NCBI RefSeq assembly: GCF_016924655.1
Contig: NZ_JAFFJU010000003.1
Location: 124,001-188,000, forward strand
Reading direction: 5' to 3'
DNA from: Sphingomonas arenae
GTDB taxonomy: Bacteria > Pseudomonadota > Alphaproteobacteria > Sphingomonadales > Sphingomonadaceae
Length of the DNA stretch: 64,000 nt
Positions 17,943-25,816 of the stretch are shown piece by piece. The notes under the pieces were generated by a model. That model was not told where the DNA came from, searched no databases, and saw only the letters and a program-made list of their open reading frames with translations. Every line of letters starts with the position of its first letter. Positions within the stretch are counted from its first letter, which is position 1. Made by a program: the position numbers and the translations under genes.

Positions 17943-19277
17943 GTGCCCGATCTTAGCAAGAAAACACCCTCGAAGCTTCTCGGCGCGTGGCAAACCTCCT
18001 CCGTCGTTGTCGGCATGGTGGTGGGTGCCGGCATCTTCCGCACCGCGTCGGAAGTCGCCGCCAACCTCAATTCACCTGTTGCCGTGCTTCTGGCCTGGGC
18101 GCTGGGCGGCGTGTTCGCACTCGCCGGAGCGCTTTGCTACGCCGAGTTGACGACGGCCTTCCCGCATACGGGCGGCGATTACCGCTTCCTGCGGGAGGCG
18201 TTCGGGCGCACGACTGCCTACATCTTCGCCTGGTCGCGGTTCGCGATCATCTTCACGGCGTCTGCTGCCATGCTAGCGTTCGTGGCGACGGATTACCTCG
18301 CACAATTGATCCCGATGCCGCCGGCTGCGCGGGCGTGGCTGGCAGCGACCATTATCGTCGCCTTGACCACGATCAACCTGCGTGGCCTCAAGACGAGCGC
18401 TCGAACGCAAGTGGGTCTAGTGACCATGGACGTAATTGCGCTGCTGGCCATCGTCGCTGCGGCCCTGTTCTTGTTGGTCGGAGGATTCGGCGCGCAAGTC
18501 GCGGCTCCGCGGGGAGGCGCGTTCAACCTCGGCGCGGCGCTGGTGTTCGTGATGCTGGCTTATGGAGGGTTCAACGACAGCGCCACCTTATCATCCGAAG
18601 TCCGCACTTCCCGGCAGATGACGCAGGCGATGATCGGCGGCATGAGCTTGGTCACTGCCTTGTACCTGCTTGCGAACTGGTCCTATCTCAGCGTGCTTGG
18701 GCTTGAGGGCTTGGCCTCCAGCGATGCGCCCGCCGCCGACGTCATGCGGCTTGCATTCGGCCCTGCCGGGGAGGCAGCCATGGTCGCCGCCGTCGGCATC
18801 GCAGCCATCGCCATCCTCAACGCGCTCGTGATCGTCGGTGGTCGCACCCTCTATGCCGCCGCCGAGGACGAAACAGCACTGGCGCGGCTGGCAGCGTGGG
18901 ACAGCTCACGTCATGTTCCTCCGGCGGCCGTGGTCACCCAAGGTGCTGTGGCCCTGCTGTTGGTCGGCTGGGGCGCGTGGCAAGGTACCGGCTTTGCCGC
19001 CATGGTCGACTATATGGCGCCGGTCTATTGGCTCTTCTTGCTTCTCACGGGGCTTGCGCTGATCCGTCTGCGGAGAACCCGACCCGAGGTGGAGCGTCCC
19101 TACCGCGTCCCGCTGTACCCCCTAGTGCCGCTAATTTTCGCGGCAGGCTGTGCCTACGTTCTTTATTCCAGCGTGCGCTATGTCGGCTGGAAAGGCTGCT
19201 TCCTCAGCTTCGGTGTGCTGGCATTCGGACTTGTGGTCCGATGGGCCATGCGGCTTGGTGCCGCTCGACAATCCTGA
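17943..19277 (+). CDS. APC-superfamily amino acid permease
   Basis: The product of about 444 residues has around twelve hydrophobic helices and the APC signature VVGMVVGAGIFRTASEVAAN in the first helix, followed by LAWALGGVFALAGALCYAEL in helix 2. It imports or exchanges amino acids across the inner membrane. The frame is open from 17730, inside the neighbouring receptor gene, so a later start is needed; GTG at 17943 has AAGGA at 17926-17930. It is the last core gene before the island: its stop is only five bases before the direct repeat at 19282. Confidence 0.85.
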   Translation: MPDLSKKTPSKLLGAWQTSSVVVGMVVGAGIFRTASEVAANLNSPVAVLLAWALGGVFALAGALCYAELTTAFPHTGGDYRFLREAFGRTTAYIFAWSRFAIIFTASAAMLAFVATDYLAQLIPMPPAARAWLAATIIVALTTINLRGLKTSARTQVGLVTMDVIALLAIVAAALFLLVGGFGAQVAAPRGGAFNLGAALVFVMLAYGGFNDSATLSSEVRTSRQMTQAMIGGMSLVTALYLLANWSYLSVLGLEGLASSDAPAADVMRLAFGPAGEAAMVAAVGIAAIAILNALVIVGGRTLYAAAEDETALARLAAWDSSRHVPPAAVVTQGAVALLLVGWGAWQGTGFAAMVDYMAPVYWLFLLLTGLALIRLRRTRPEVERPYRVPLYPLVPLIFAAGCAYVLYSSVRYVGWKGCFLSFGVLAFGLVVRWAMRLGAARQS

Positions 19278-19281
19278 GAGG

Positions 19282-19331
19282 GATGGCGCACCCGACACGA
19301 TTCGAACGTGTGGCCTTTGCCTTCGGAGGGC
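19282..19331. repeat. Left attachment repeat (tRNA-Arg 3' fragment)
   Basis: These 50 bases are identical to 58781-58830 and correspond to the 3' 48 bases of tRNA-Arg(CCG), including the encoded CCA, plus two flanking bases. The match stops at GGGCGGC here versus GGGCAACGC at the right end. The fragment lacks the 5' half of a tRNA, so it is an attachment-site remnant and not a gene. Confidence 0.93.
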
Positions 19332-19414
19332 GGCTTTTTAGGGTCTTAGTACGTCCGAGTACGTCAGGAAAGCTTGCTTTTCCGTCCGTTTAAGTCCAGC
19401 CATTTCCGACCATG

Positions 19415-19437
19415 TTTTCCGTACCAATTCCGTACGG
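19415..19437. other. Candidate integrase arm-type sites near the left end
   Basis: TTTTCCGTAC at 19415-19424 and ATTCCGTACGG at about 19427-19437 are two close copies of a short motif. TTTTCCGTACG occurs again at 58737-58747 just inside the right end. Repeated short motifs inside both att sites are what arm-binding sites of a tyrosine integrase look like. The role is inferred. Confidence 0.4.
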
Positions 19438-19470
19438 CATGGCTTTGCCCCCGAGGGCAGGGAGGTCGGA

Positions 19471-20610
19471 ATGGCTTTGGACCTGAGCCGAGTGAAAGAA
19501 CGGGAAGCGCTTCCCTCACGGCGTGAGCCGCACTGGCAGCGTGTTCGACCAGGCTGCTTCCTTGGCTATCGTCCCTCGAGCCGCGAGGGCGCGGGAACGT
19601 GGATTGCTCGGGCATATGACGAGGATCGCCGCAAGTATCGCCTGCAATCGCTAGGTGACTTCCCCGGTGTGCCAGCCCGAGAGCAGTTCACCATAGCCAA
19701 GCGTGAAGCGGAGCAGTTCGCGGAGCGTGTCGAGTCTGGTGGTCACCAAAGGACACCCATCGAAACAGTCGAGGATGCCTGCAAGGAGTACGCGAAAGCC
19801 AATGGCGAGGCCGCCAGTCGCTTCCGCCGCTACGTGTACGCTGACCCGATTGGCAAAGTTAAGCTGACCAAGCTTCGGCGCCACCACGTGCAAGAATGGA
19901 GAACTCGGCTTCAGCGGACGCCGGCGAAGGGAAAGCAAGGGGAGATGCTTTCAGCGTCTTCCGTTGGCCGGCAATCGGCAATGCTGCGGGCGGCGCTCGC
20001 GCAAGTTCTCGCACCCGGCGCACCCGGCACTGATGCAGCCTGGCAAGAGCCTCTGAGGCGAAGCAAGCATGATGATCGGCAACGCACCTTGTACCTGGAC
20101 CGGGAGCAGCGCCGACGCCTGCTGCAGCACTTGCGCAAGGAAGCCGAGCCGTTTGTCCGGACACTTTGCCTGCTGCCGCTTAGACCGGGCGCGGTCGCGG
20201 ATCTGACAGTGGCTGATTTCGATAAGCGCACCCGCGAGCTGACCATTGGCAAAGACAAGGATGGCAAGCCTAGACGGATACTCCTTCCACCTGCAGCTGC
20301 TGCCCACCTGTTGGAGCAGAGCAAGGATAAGCTGCCGGCTGCGCCGCTCTTCAGCCGGGCGGATGGCAGAACTTGGACGCGCGATAGCTGGAAGGATCCG
20401 ATCGCTGAAGCTGTTAGAGCGGCTGAGTTGCCCGCTGGCGCGACAGCGTACACGCTGCGCCACTCGACGATCACCGATCTGGTTCAAGCCGGATTACCGC
20501 TTCTGACGATTGCACAGGTAAGCGGAACCAGCGTCGAGATGATCGAGCGTCACTATGGACACTTGAATGCCAAAGCGGCCGCCGATGCGTTAGCGGGGTT
20601 AGCGCTGTGA
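19471..20610 (+). CDS. Tyrosine-type site-specific integrase of the island
   Basis: The 379-residue protein has an N-terminal arm-binding-like region, a core-binding SAM-like domain (about residues 95-180) and a catalytic domain. The catalytic part shows the first arginine in LLPLRPGAVADLTVADF, the lysine-bearing beta turn KDKDGKPRRI, the YTLRHSTITDL box with the second arginine and histidine, and the probable nucleophile tyrosine in ERHYGHLN. GGAGG at 19461-19465 precedes the ATG. It lies 140 bases inside the left att repeat and is transcribed into the island. It most likely catalyses integration at the tRNA-Arg gene. The first box residue is Tyr where many integrases have His. Confidence 0.93.
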   Translation: MALDLSRVKEREALPSRREPHWQRVRPGCFLGYRPSSREGAGTWIARAYDEDRRKYRLQSLGDFPGVPAREQFTIAKREAEQFAERVESGGHQRTPIETVEDACKEYAKANGEAASRFRRYVYADPIGKVKLTKLRRHHVQEWRTRLQRTPAKGKQGEMLSASSVGRQSAMLRAALAQVLAPGAPGTDAAWQEPLRRSKHDDRQRTLYLDREQRRRLLQHLRKEAEPFVRTLCLLPLRPGAVADLTVADFDKRTRELTIGKDKDGKPRRILLPPAAAAHLLEQSKDKLPAAPLFSRADGRTWTRDSWKDPIAEAVRAAELPAGATAYTLRHSTITDLVQAGLPLLTIAQVSGTSVEMIERHYGHLNAKAAADALAGLAL

Positions 20611-21068
20611 CCGCTGGGAGCAACGGTCATCCGGGCCTTAAACTGCCCTTCAACTCAGAACTTGATGCTGATGCTTATAGGGGCCTCTTAGACGGCGATT
20701 TGCAGCCACTAGCTCGACAGTTGCGAGCTGGACTGCCGTTGAGCGCGGCGACCGCCGAACTGCTCGCAGACATGATCGAGGACAAAGGCGCAGACTGGAA
20801 GATACTGAAGCCCCGCGGTCAGACGAATAACCAGCAGACCTGGAGCAAGGCGGTCGAAGAAGAAAATCAGCTATTTGAGATCGGCCTTTTCGTGGAGCGA
20901 GAGCTTCGAGCGGACACTCGGAGGGGCGCTCGAAAAGCCATCGTCTACAAGGCCCAACTGAGGTTTGGCGTTGGAAGCACCAAGGTCAATGATGCTCATC
21001 GATTCATACGTCAGAGACTGGATGAGGGCATGATCCAACTCGCGCTCGTGTCTTGCCCAGAGATTTAG
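20607..21068 (+). CDS. Hypothetical protein next to the integrase
   Basis: The 153-residue protein begins at a GTG that overlaps the integrase stop (GTGA), so the two are coupled. It is mostly polar and predicted helical, with LRAGLPLSAATAELLADMIEDKG and a C-terminal FGVGSTKVNDAHRFIRQRLDEG part. I do not recognise a domain. Small proteins of this layout in islands often assist regulation or excision, but no function can be assigned. Its tight overlap with the integrase is the main clue. Confidence 0.7.
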   Translation: MTAGSNGHPGLKLPFNSELDADAYRGLLDGDLQPLARQLRAGLPLSAATAELLADMIEDKGADWKILKPRGQTNNQQTWSKAVEEENQLFEIGLFVERELRADTRRGARKAIVYKAQLRFGVGSTKVNDAHRFIRQRLDEGMIQLALVSCPEI

Positions 21069-21179
21069 TTTGGAAGCATCGCTCCGCTGAATAGCCGCAA
21101 TTGGCGGAACACTTGCTTGTAGAACACCGAGCAGTTCCCCCTATTAACGAGGTCGTCCCTAGAAATCCGGAGACGGCTC

Positions 21180-21359
21180 ATGTCGAAATTGTTGAGGATC
21201 GATGCGGTCAAGCAGATGACCGGGCTTTCCCGTTCTGCAATTTATGCAGATCCAGAGTTTCCCAAATCGGTGAAAATTGGGCAAAGGACTGTAGCTTGGG
21301 TTGAGGCCGAAATCGCCGCGTGGATCGAAGCAAGGATCGCACGGCGCGAGGCGGCGTGA
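21180..21359 (+). CDS. AlpA-family regulator / excisionase-like protein
   Basis: This 59-residue ORF starts with ATG at 21180 after GGAGA at 21169-21173 and stops at 21357-21359. It reads as a compact winged-helix protein: LLRIDAVKQMTGLSRSAIY (helix-turn-helix), DPEFPKSVKIGQRTVAW (wing), then VEAEIAAWIEARI. This is the usual pattern of the AlpA/MerR-like excisionases that activate integrase or excision functions of P4-like elements. Its place between the integrase and the small downstream genes fits that role. It is too short to be found by a length-limited ORF search. Confidence 0.85.
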   Translation: MSKLLRIDAVKQMTGLSRSAIYADPEFPKSVKIGQRTVAWVEAEIAAWIEARIARREAA

Positions 21360-21617
21360 CGTGCCCGGCCTACGTGCCTTTGATCGCCACGGACAGTTCG
21401 AGCAAACCACGGAGGGTCGCCGCGGGGTGCTGGCTCTGACCCACGGACAGTTGCTCGCCTCCACGGATGGTTTCCGGTGCAACACAGGCCGGTCAGCAAC
21501 ACATGCGCTCCCGTGTGTATGTGGGTGTGCATGTGCGTTATCCCCATTGGGTAACTATCCTAACCCTCCGTACTCTCCGTTGACTGTCCTTGGTTTGACT
21601 CTCCAGGGAGAGAACCA

Positions 21618-21959
21618 ATGAAGAGGGAGAAGCCTGATCTAGCTTCCCTCAAACGATGGATCTCAGAGCGTTGTCTCCTGTCTGAGCACGTGAGCAACAC
21701 GGCTCGAGGGCTCTGGCTCTGGTGGTCAGCGTACGCTGAGGAAACCGGTGTCGCTGCCGGTACCCCGCGGTCTTTCAGCAATGAGCTCCGAAAGCTCGGC
21801 CACCCCTGCGCGAGGCATGGGGGACCGCGCCTAATGGACGGGCGTCTGACGCCTAAGACCCGGGTCCACCTCGGCATCAAAGCTCGTTTCGAGGGGGACA
21901 TACTCGAAAGCGATGAGGCGTACCTCGCATTCGGTCACTTCATGAGGGTCTACTGGTGA
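21618..21959 (+). CDS. Small protein with a primase-C-terminus-like domain, copy 1
   Basis: The 113-residue protein has the run WISERCLLSEHVSNTARGLW, then LWWSAYAEETGVAAGTPRSF and SNELRKLGHPCARHGG, ending in RVHLGIKARF. This order (acidic helix, W-x-x-YA helix, winged-helix-like F-x-x-x-L-x-x-x-G) resembles the C-terminal domain attached to phage and P4-type primase-helicases, but here it stands alone. GGGAGAGAACC precedes the ATG. It overlaps the next gene, which has the same pattern. The function is unknown; a replication or regulatory role is a guess based on resemblance. Confidence 0.65.
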   Translation: MKREKPDLASLKRWISERCLLSEHVSNTARGLWLWWSAYAEETGVAAGTPRSFSNELRKLGHPCARHGGPRLMDGRLTPKTRVHLGIKARFEGDILESDEAYLAFGHFMRVYW

Positions 21960-22249
21960 AGTGGCGCCGGATCTCAGAGGTGGCCCTGCCTTCGTGGCTG
22001 AGCGCCGAGTGCGAGCTCGCGTACGCCTATTGGGAGACCGCCGGCGCCCTCTGGGACAGCTGGCGCCAGTACGCCAAGGCGAACGGTGCAGAGCCCGGCT
22101 CACCCGCCGAGTTCGCCCAGATCATGGAGCGCCGAGGCTTCGAAGCTGACCGATTCACCGGGGAGCGGCACCGCATCCGTTGGGGCTTGCGGCTGCGTCG
22201 CCACCCACCTGCGCCTGAAGCACCGATCCAAGCCGGGGGGGTGGGTTGA
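21956..22249 (+). CDS. Small protein with a primase-C-terminus-like domain, copy 2
   Basis: The 97-residue product starts at a GTG overlapping the previous stop. Its middle, GALWDSWRQYAKANGAEPGS, PAEFAQIMERRGFEADR and then HRIRWGLRLR, lines up with the first gene (LW-x2-W-x2-YA-x4-G-x4-G-x-P-x2-F). The two genes therefore look like an old tandem duplication. The C-terminus is proline-rich. Nothing catalytic is visible. A shared transcript with the upstream copy is nearly certain because of the overlap. Confidence 0.6.
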   Translation: MKWRRISEVALPSWLSAECELAYAYWETAGALWDSWRQYAKANGAEPGSPAEFAQIMERRGFEADRFTGERHRIRWGLRLRRHPPAPEAPIQAGGVG

Positions 22250-22645
22250 AAGTTCGGCCATCTCGCCACCGCACACCGGCGCCTCATAAAGAAAAATCGG
22301 GCGCGTTATTTTGAGAACTTTTTTTGGTCGATAGACGAAGCGTTGGAGTAATCTGTGTCTGCTAAGCGCCCAACTCAGATGCTCAGGCTGACTTCGCCAG
22401 AACCCGTAAGCGGACCTTCGTACCGCCAAGTGGCTACTGTCCCTGTTGAATACATGGACGGCATTTTCTGCGTCGGTGAGGACGCAGTACATCGGAAGCA
22501 ATCAGTACCAATCGGGGAAAGCGCCTCATCCCCCTTCTTCAGAGTGCCGCCGGCTACGCTGTAGTTCCGACGACGTAACCACTGGTGGGCAGCCAAGCAG
22601 CACGACTTCACCTGCCCCCATCAGCCCCTGGATTCGATAGCCATC
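22250..22645. other. Non-coding stretch between the small genes and the RTX gene
   Basis: These 396 bases are less GC-rich than the neighbours and include a T7 run near 22319-22325. Short ORFs on both strands show no coding character. A partial sequence like the end of the island hairpin repeat (AAGCGGACCTTCG) is near 22409. The RTX gene ends at 22646 on the minus strand. Confidence 0.5.
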
Positions 22646-25207
22646 TTACAGAATGAAATCCTTCGCGGTGAGATCGTGCAGGCCTTCTAGGACAATTGCG
22701 AAGTCACGACCGCCATCACCATCGACGTCGAAGTGGATGACCGTGTTCCCTTCAAAGTGGCTATATGCGACCTGACCGGCCACTCCTGTGAACCAGCCGG
22801 AACCTATGAACGTAAAAGCCTGATTTCCTTCGAGCAGGCTGTTGGCATCGATGATATCCAGTCGGATCAGATCTCTGTCCGCCTGACTGAAGTCATGGAT
22901 CAAGTCCGAACCTGCATCGGTGCCTTCACCGAAGTCTCCGGGCCGGAACACGAAGCGGTCCGATCCGCTGCCGCCCGTGAACTCGTCCCGGCCCGCACCG
23001 CCCTCGAGCCAGTCGTTGCCCTCGCCGCCGTTGACGACGTCCTCGCCATCGCCGCCGTAGAGCTTGTCGTTACCAGCAAGTCCCAGGAGCGTATTCCGTC
23101 CGACGTTGCCTTCCAGCACGTTGGCCAGTCCGTTCCCCGTTCCGTTGATCCACGCCTCTCCTTGCAGCTCGAGCGATTCGACGTGGTCTCCCAGCGAGTA
23201 GCTGATGAAGCTCCGCACAGAATCGGAACCCTCTCCCGAGAGCTCAAGGATGACATCGCCGGCATCGCCGACGTAATAGATGTCATTCCCGCTGCCACCG
23301 ACCATCTGGTCCGAACCAGAGCCTCCATCGATCTGGTCATTCCCGGCTTGGCCGATGAGGACATCGTCGCCGGCCATGCCCCACATCCGGTTTGAACCGC
23401 TGTTCCCCGTGATCGAATTGGCAAGATCATTGCCTCGGCCGGTGATGGAATATTGTCCGGTCAGGATCAGGTTCTCAACGTTTGCTCGCAACGTGTAGTT
23501 CGCGGAGGACAGCACCAGGTCGGTGCCTTCCCCGGCGTTTTCGCGGGCGGCGTCACTGGTGTTCTCGGCGATGTAAGTGTCGTCGCCCAGTCCGCCGTAC
23601 ATCGCGTCCGCTCCCCGGCCGCCATCAAGCAAATCATCGCCCGCATAGCCGGACAGCAGGTCATCTCCACTTCCGCCCTGGAGCGTGTCCGCGAAGGCCG
23701 TCGCCCTGAGTTCGTTCGCTCCCGAGTTGCCGATGATTGTGACAGCATTACCTACTGCTCGTGCATCGACATTGTGGGCGAGAACTCCGGTCGTGACTGC
23801 AGCCGCCGAGGTGCCGGTGCCGATCACAATCCTCTCGATGCCGATGTCCGCGCTCCGCAACACCAGCGTTTGCGCGGTGCCGCTGGCGCTGAACCGCACT
23901 TCATCAACGCCGTTGATCCCCTCGTCACTGACTTCGGCAAGAGCATGGTCGGCAGCAGCGGCCATCACGTATACGTCGCTGCCCTCGCCACCGTCGAGAA
24001 CGTCGCTCCCAGCGCCACCGATCAGAAAATCGTCGCCGGCTCCCCCCAAGAGTCTGTCGTCGCCGAGGCCGCCGTCGAGGTAGTCGTTTCCACCTACCCC
24101 TCCGAATTCTTCGTAGAAGGTGATTGCACCCGCATTGCCTGACGCAAGGCCCCAAGTGCCGTCACCAGCGAGCGTATCGTTGCCCCCATGGCCAATCAGC
24201 CGGTCATTACCGCCTTCCCCTGACAGAACATTCGCGTTGTTGTCCCCGGTGAGCTGATCATTGCCATAGAAGCCGGACAGGTTCTCAATTCCGCTGAGAG
24301 TCCAGTTCCCCACACCCGTAGCCTGAGCTTGTCCTTGCTTGAGCAGCGAAACGATCACCCCAGCGGACGTGTAAGCTGGCTCAAAAGCAGTATCCGCGAT
24401 CTCGACCGTATCATAACCGGTACCGCCAGCGATGACTTTCGTGCCCAAACCGACAGTGAAGAGATCGTCTCCCCCGTTACCCGTCAGCGTGTCGGTGCCG
24501 CTGAACGTCCAGAACCAGTTGCCGGCATCGTTTCCGATTAACGTGTCATCACCGTAATTGGCGGTGACATGTTCGATCCCGATGAACGTGTCCGTACCCA
24601 TGGAGCCGGTATTCTGCGGCCCCGTGATCCGCAGGTCGACGGTGACACCGGGGCCATATGTCGTGAACAGGCTGACCCGGTCGATCCCCGAACCACCGTC
24701 ATAAACATCGTCGCTGTAGGGGCCTGTGTCCCCCGCCGCCTCCGACAGAAAATCATCACCTGCTCCGCCGATCAACTCGTCGGCACCAGTGCCTCCACGC
24801 AGCCAGTCGTTGCCGTCGAAGCCAAGCAGGATGTCATCCCCGCTGCTGCCGGTGATCTCGTCAGCGCCGGCCAGGAGCGTCTGGAACAAGCCCTGAAGGT
24901 CGTTTGCTTGCACGAAGGTGGTGAATGCCTCGACACTGATGGAAATGCTCACCAAGTCGAAACTCGTCCCGCCATTCAGGGTATAGGACACGCCGGTGAT
25001 GACCCCGGTGGTGGGGTAGCCCTCGACATAGTTTCCGAACGTTCCGTTGAGCGTCAGCTGCTCGGAGATTTCCGGGTCGGTGTAGCTGACGACGAAGAGA
25101 GTGTCGGTCCCGGTGACGACTTCGCCGAATTCGAAGAACTCCACGAGCGAACCCGTGGCGATGAACTCGTTCATGTCGAACGCACGATTGGCGACTAGCA
25201 CGGACAT
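22646..25207 (-). CDS. RTX-repeat calcium-binding secreted protein
   Basis: The 853-residue protein has an N-terminal unique part (about 1-115) and then many glycine- and aspartate-rich nonapeptides of the GGxGxDxxx type, for example GGAGDDFLIGGAGSDVLDGG, interrupted by beta-rich inserts. It ends with a serralysin-type C-terminal module (FRPGDFGEGTDAGSDLIHDF, then YSHFEGNTVIHFD) and the hydrophobic tail LTAKDFIL, as in type I secretion substrates. No signal peptide is present, as expected. Calcium in the medium would fold the repeats. No protease, lipase or pore-forming domain is evident, so a surface or matrix role is likely. No HlyB/HlyD/TolC genes are nearby; a type I exporter must be elsewhere. 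Confidence 0.9.
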   Translation of the reverse strand: MSVLVANRAFDMNEFIATGSLVEFFEFGEVVTGTDTLFVVSYTDPEISEQLTLNGTFGNYVEGYPTTGVITGVSYTLNGGTSFDLVSISISVEAFTTFVQANDLQGLFQTLLAGADEITGSSGDDILLGFDGNDWLRGGTGADELIGGAGDDFLSEAAGDTGPYSDDVYDGGSGIDRVSLFTTYGPGVTVDLRITGPQNTGSMGTDTFIGIEHVTANYGDDTLIGNDAGNWFWTFSGTDTLTGNGGDDLFTVGLGTKVIAGGTGYDTVEIADTAFEPAYTSAGVIVSLLKQGQAQATGVGNWTLSGIENLSGFYGNDQLTGDNNANVLSGEGGNDRLIGHGGNDTLAGDGTWGLASGNAGAITFYEEFGGVGGNDYLDGGLGDDRLLGGAGDDFLIGGAGSDVLDGGEGSDVYVMAAAADHALAEVSDEGINGVDEVRFSASGTAQTLVLRSADIGIERIVIGTGTSAAAVTTGVLAHNVDARAVGNAVTIIGNSGANELRATAFADTLQGGSGDDLLSGYAGDDLLDGGRGADAMYGGLGDDTYIAENTSDAARENAGEGTDLVLSSANYTLRANVENLILTGQYSITGRGNDLANSITGNSGSNRMWGMAGDDVLIGQAGNDQIDGGSGSDQMVGGSGNDIYYVGDAGDVILELSGEGSDSVRSFISYSLGDHVESLELQGEAWINGTGNGLANVLEGNVGRNTLLGLAGNDKLYGGDGEDVVNGGEGNDWLEGGAGRDEFTGGSGSDRFVFRPGDFGEGTDAGSDLIHDFSQADRDLIRLDIIDANSLLEGNQAFTFIGSGWFTGVAGQVAYSHFEGNTVIHFDVDGDGGRDFAIVLEGLHDLTAKDFIL

Positions 25208-25261
25208 TCTTCCCCCCCCAACGCAAACTGCAGGCTTACTGGTAGCGAGGGGTATGACACG

Positions 25262-25275
25262 GACCGTGCACGGTC
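25262..25275. promoter_or_regulatory. Perfect 14-bp palindrome upstream of the RTX gene
   Basis: GACCGTGCACGGTC is a perfect inverted repeat 54 bases upstream of the RTX start. On the minus strand it overlaps a TTGACC hexamer that has TACCCC 17 bases downstream, so it could be an operator on a sigma70-type promoter. The -10 match is poor, which makes the promoter tentative. Confidence 0.45.
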
Positions 25276-25683
25276 AACGACACGCGGTAAACTCGAGTTT
25301 AATAACCTTCGATGTCACCCTGTCACGGTTAGGTGTCCAAGCCAGCGTGAGCTTTCCAATTAGCTTGGCATCAAGGTCTCTTTTCACAACGCTCCCAAGC
25401 AACTCAGCGGGTCCGCTACGGGCTTAACCAAGCGCAAAGCGGAACGTCCGTGAACCGCCACAAGACTTATACTTCAGAAATGCTGATAGTTGGCCGGGAT
25501 CGATATTCGATCTGCTCGCCGCCACGTGCCCCGTCCGTTCGCCCCTCGTTGAGCAGACAGCCAACATCGAAGAGGAAAATTCGGTTCGGATGAAGTCCGC
25601 TTCTGAGCTTCAAGTGCGGAAAGTAGACCGTCCGTCACCGGCCACTTGTCGCCGCCGAAGACTGGTTCCGCACCCGTCTACTG

Positions 25684-25743
25684 CTGGCGGCAAGCGGGCC
25701 GACGGCTTTCGGGGCTGAAGAGGCTCAAAGCAGACGTCCGTCT
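25684..25743. repeat. Island hairpin repeat, diverged copy
   Basis: It carries CTGGCGGCAAGCGG, GACGGCTTTCGGGG and, at the end, AAGCAGACGTCCGTCT, matching the family consensus AAGCGGAACGGC, GCTTTCGGGT, AGCGGACGTTCGTT with several changes. Confidence 0.65.
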
Positions 25744-25816
25744 GAAAGCAACTCCTTGGGCGAGGCGAGAGGCACAAAGCACCCGTGCAGAGCGGAGGTC
25801 TTGGGGTTCGCGCGAG

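Larger units (their letters stand above)
25208..25816. other. Intergenic region between RTX and MFS genes
   Basis: This stretch of about 600 bases holds the RTX upstream region with its palindrome and one diverged copy of the island hairpin repeat. I see no credible gene; short ORFs here have no supporting features. Confidence 0.5.

Noticed and set aside
19284-19331. A second tRNA-Arg gene at the left island end
   Set aside because: Only the 3' 48 bases are present; the acceptor 5' strand and D-arm are absent.
22355-22564. 69-codon plus-strand ORF before the RTX gene
   Set aside because: There is no ribosome binding site, the region is AT-richer and non-coding in appearance, and no homologous pattern is seen.
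22733-25198. Several plus-strand ORFs of 130-230 codons opposite the RTX gene
   Set aside because: They mirror the repetitive Gly/Asp codons of the RTX repeats and show no independent coding features.
22646-25207. Direct repeats in the RTX gene as a possible CRISPR or satellite array
   Set aside because: They are codons of the GGxGxDxxx nonapeptides, with variable sequence and no constant spacer length.
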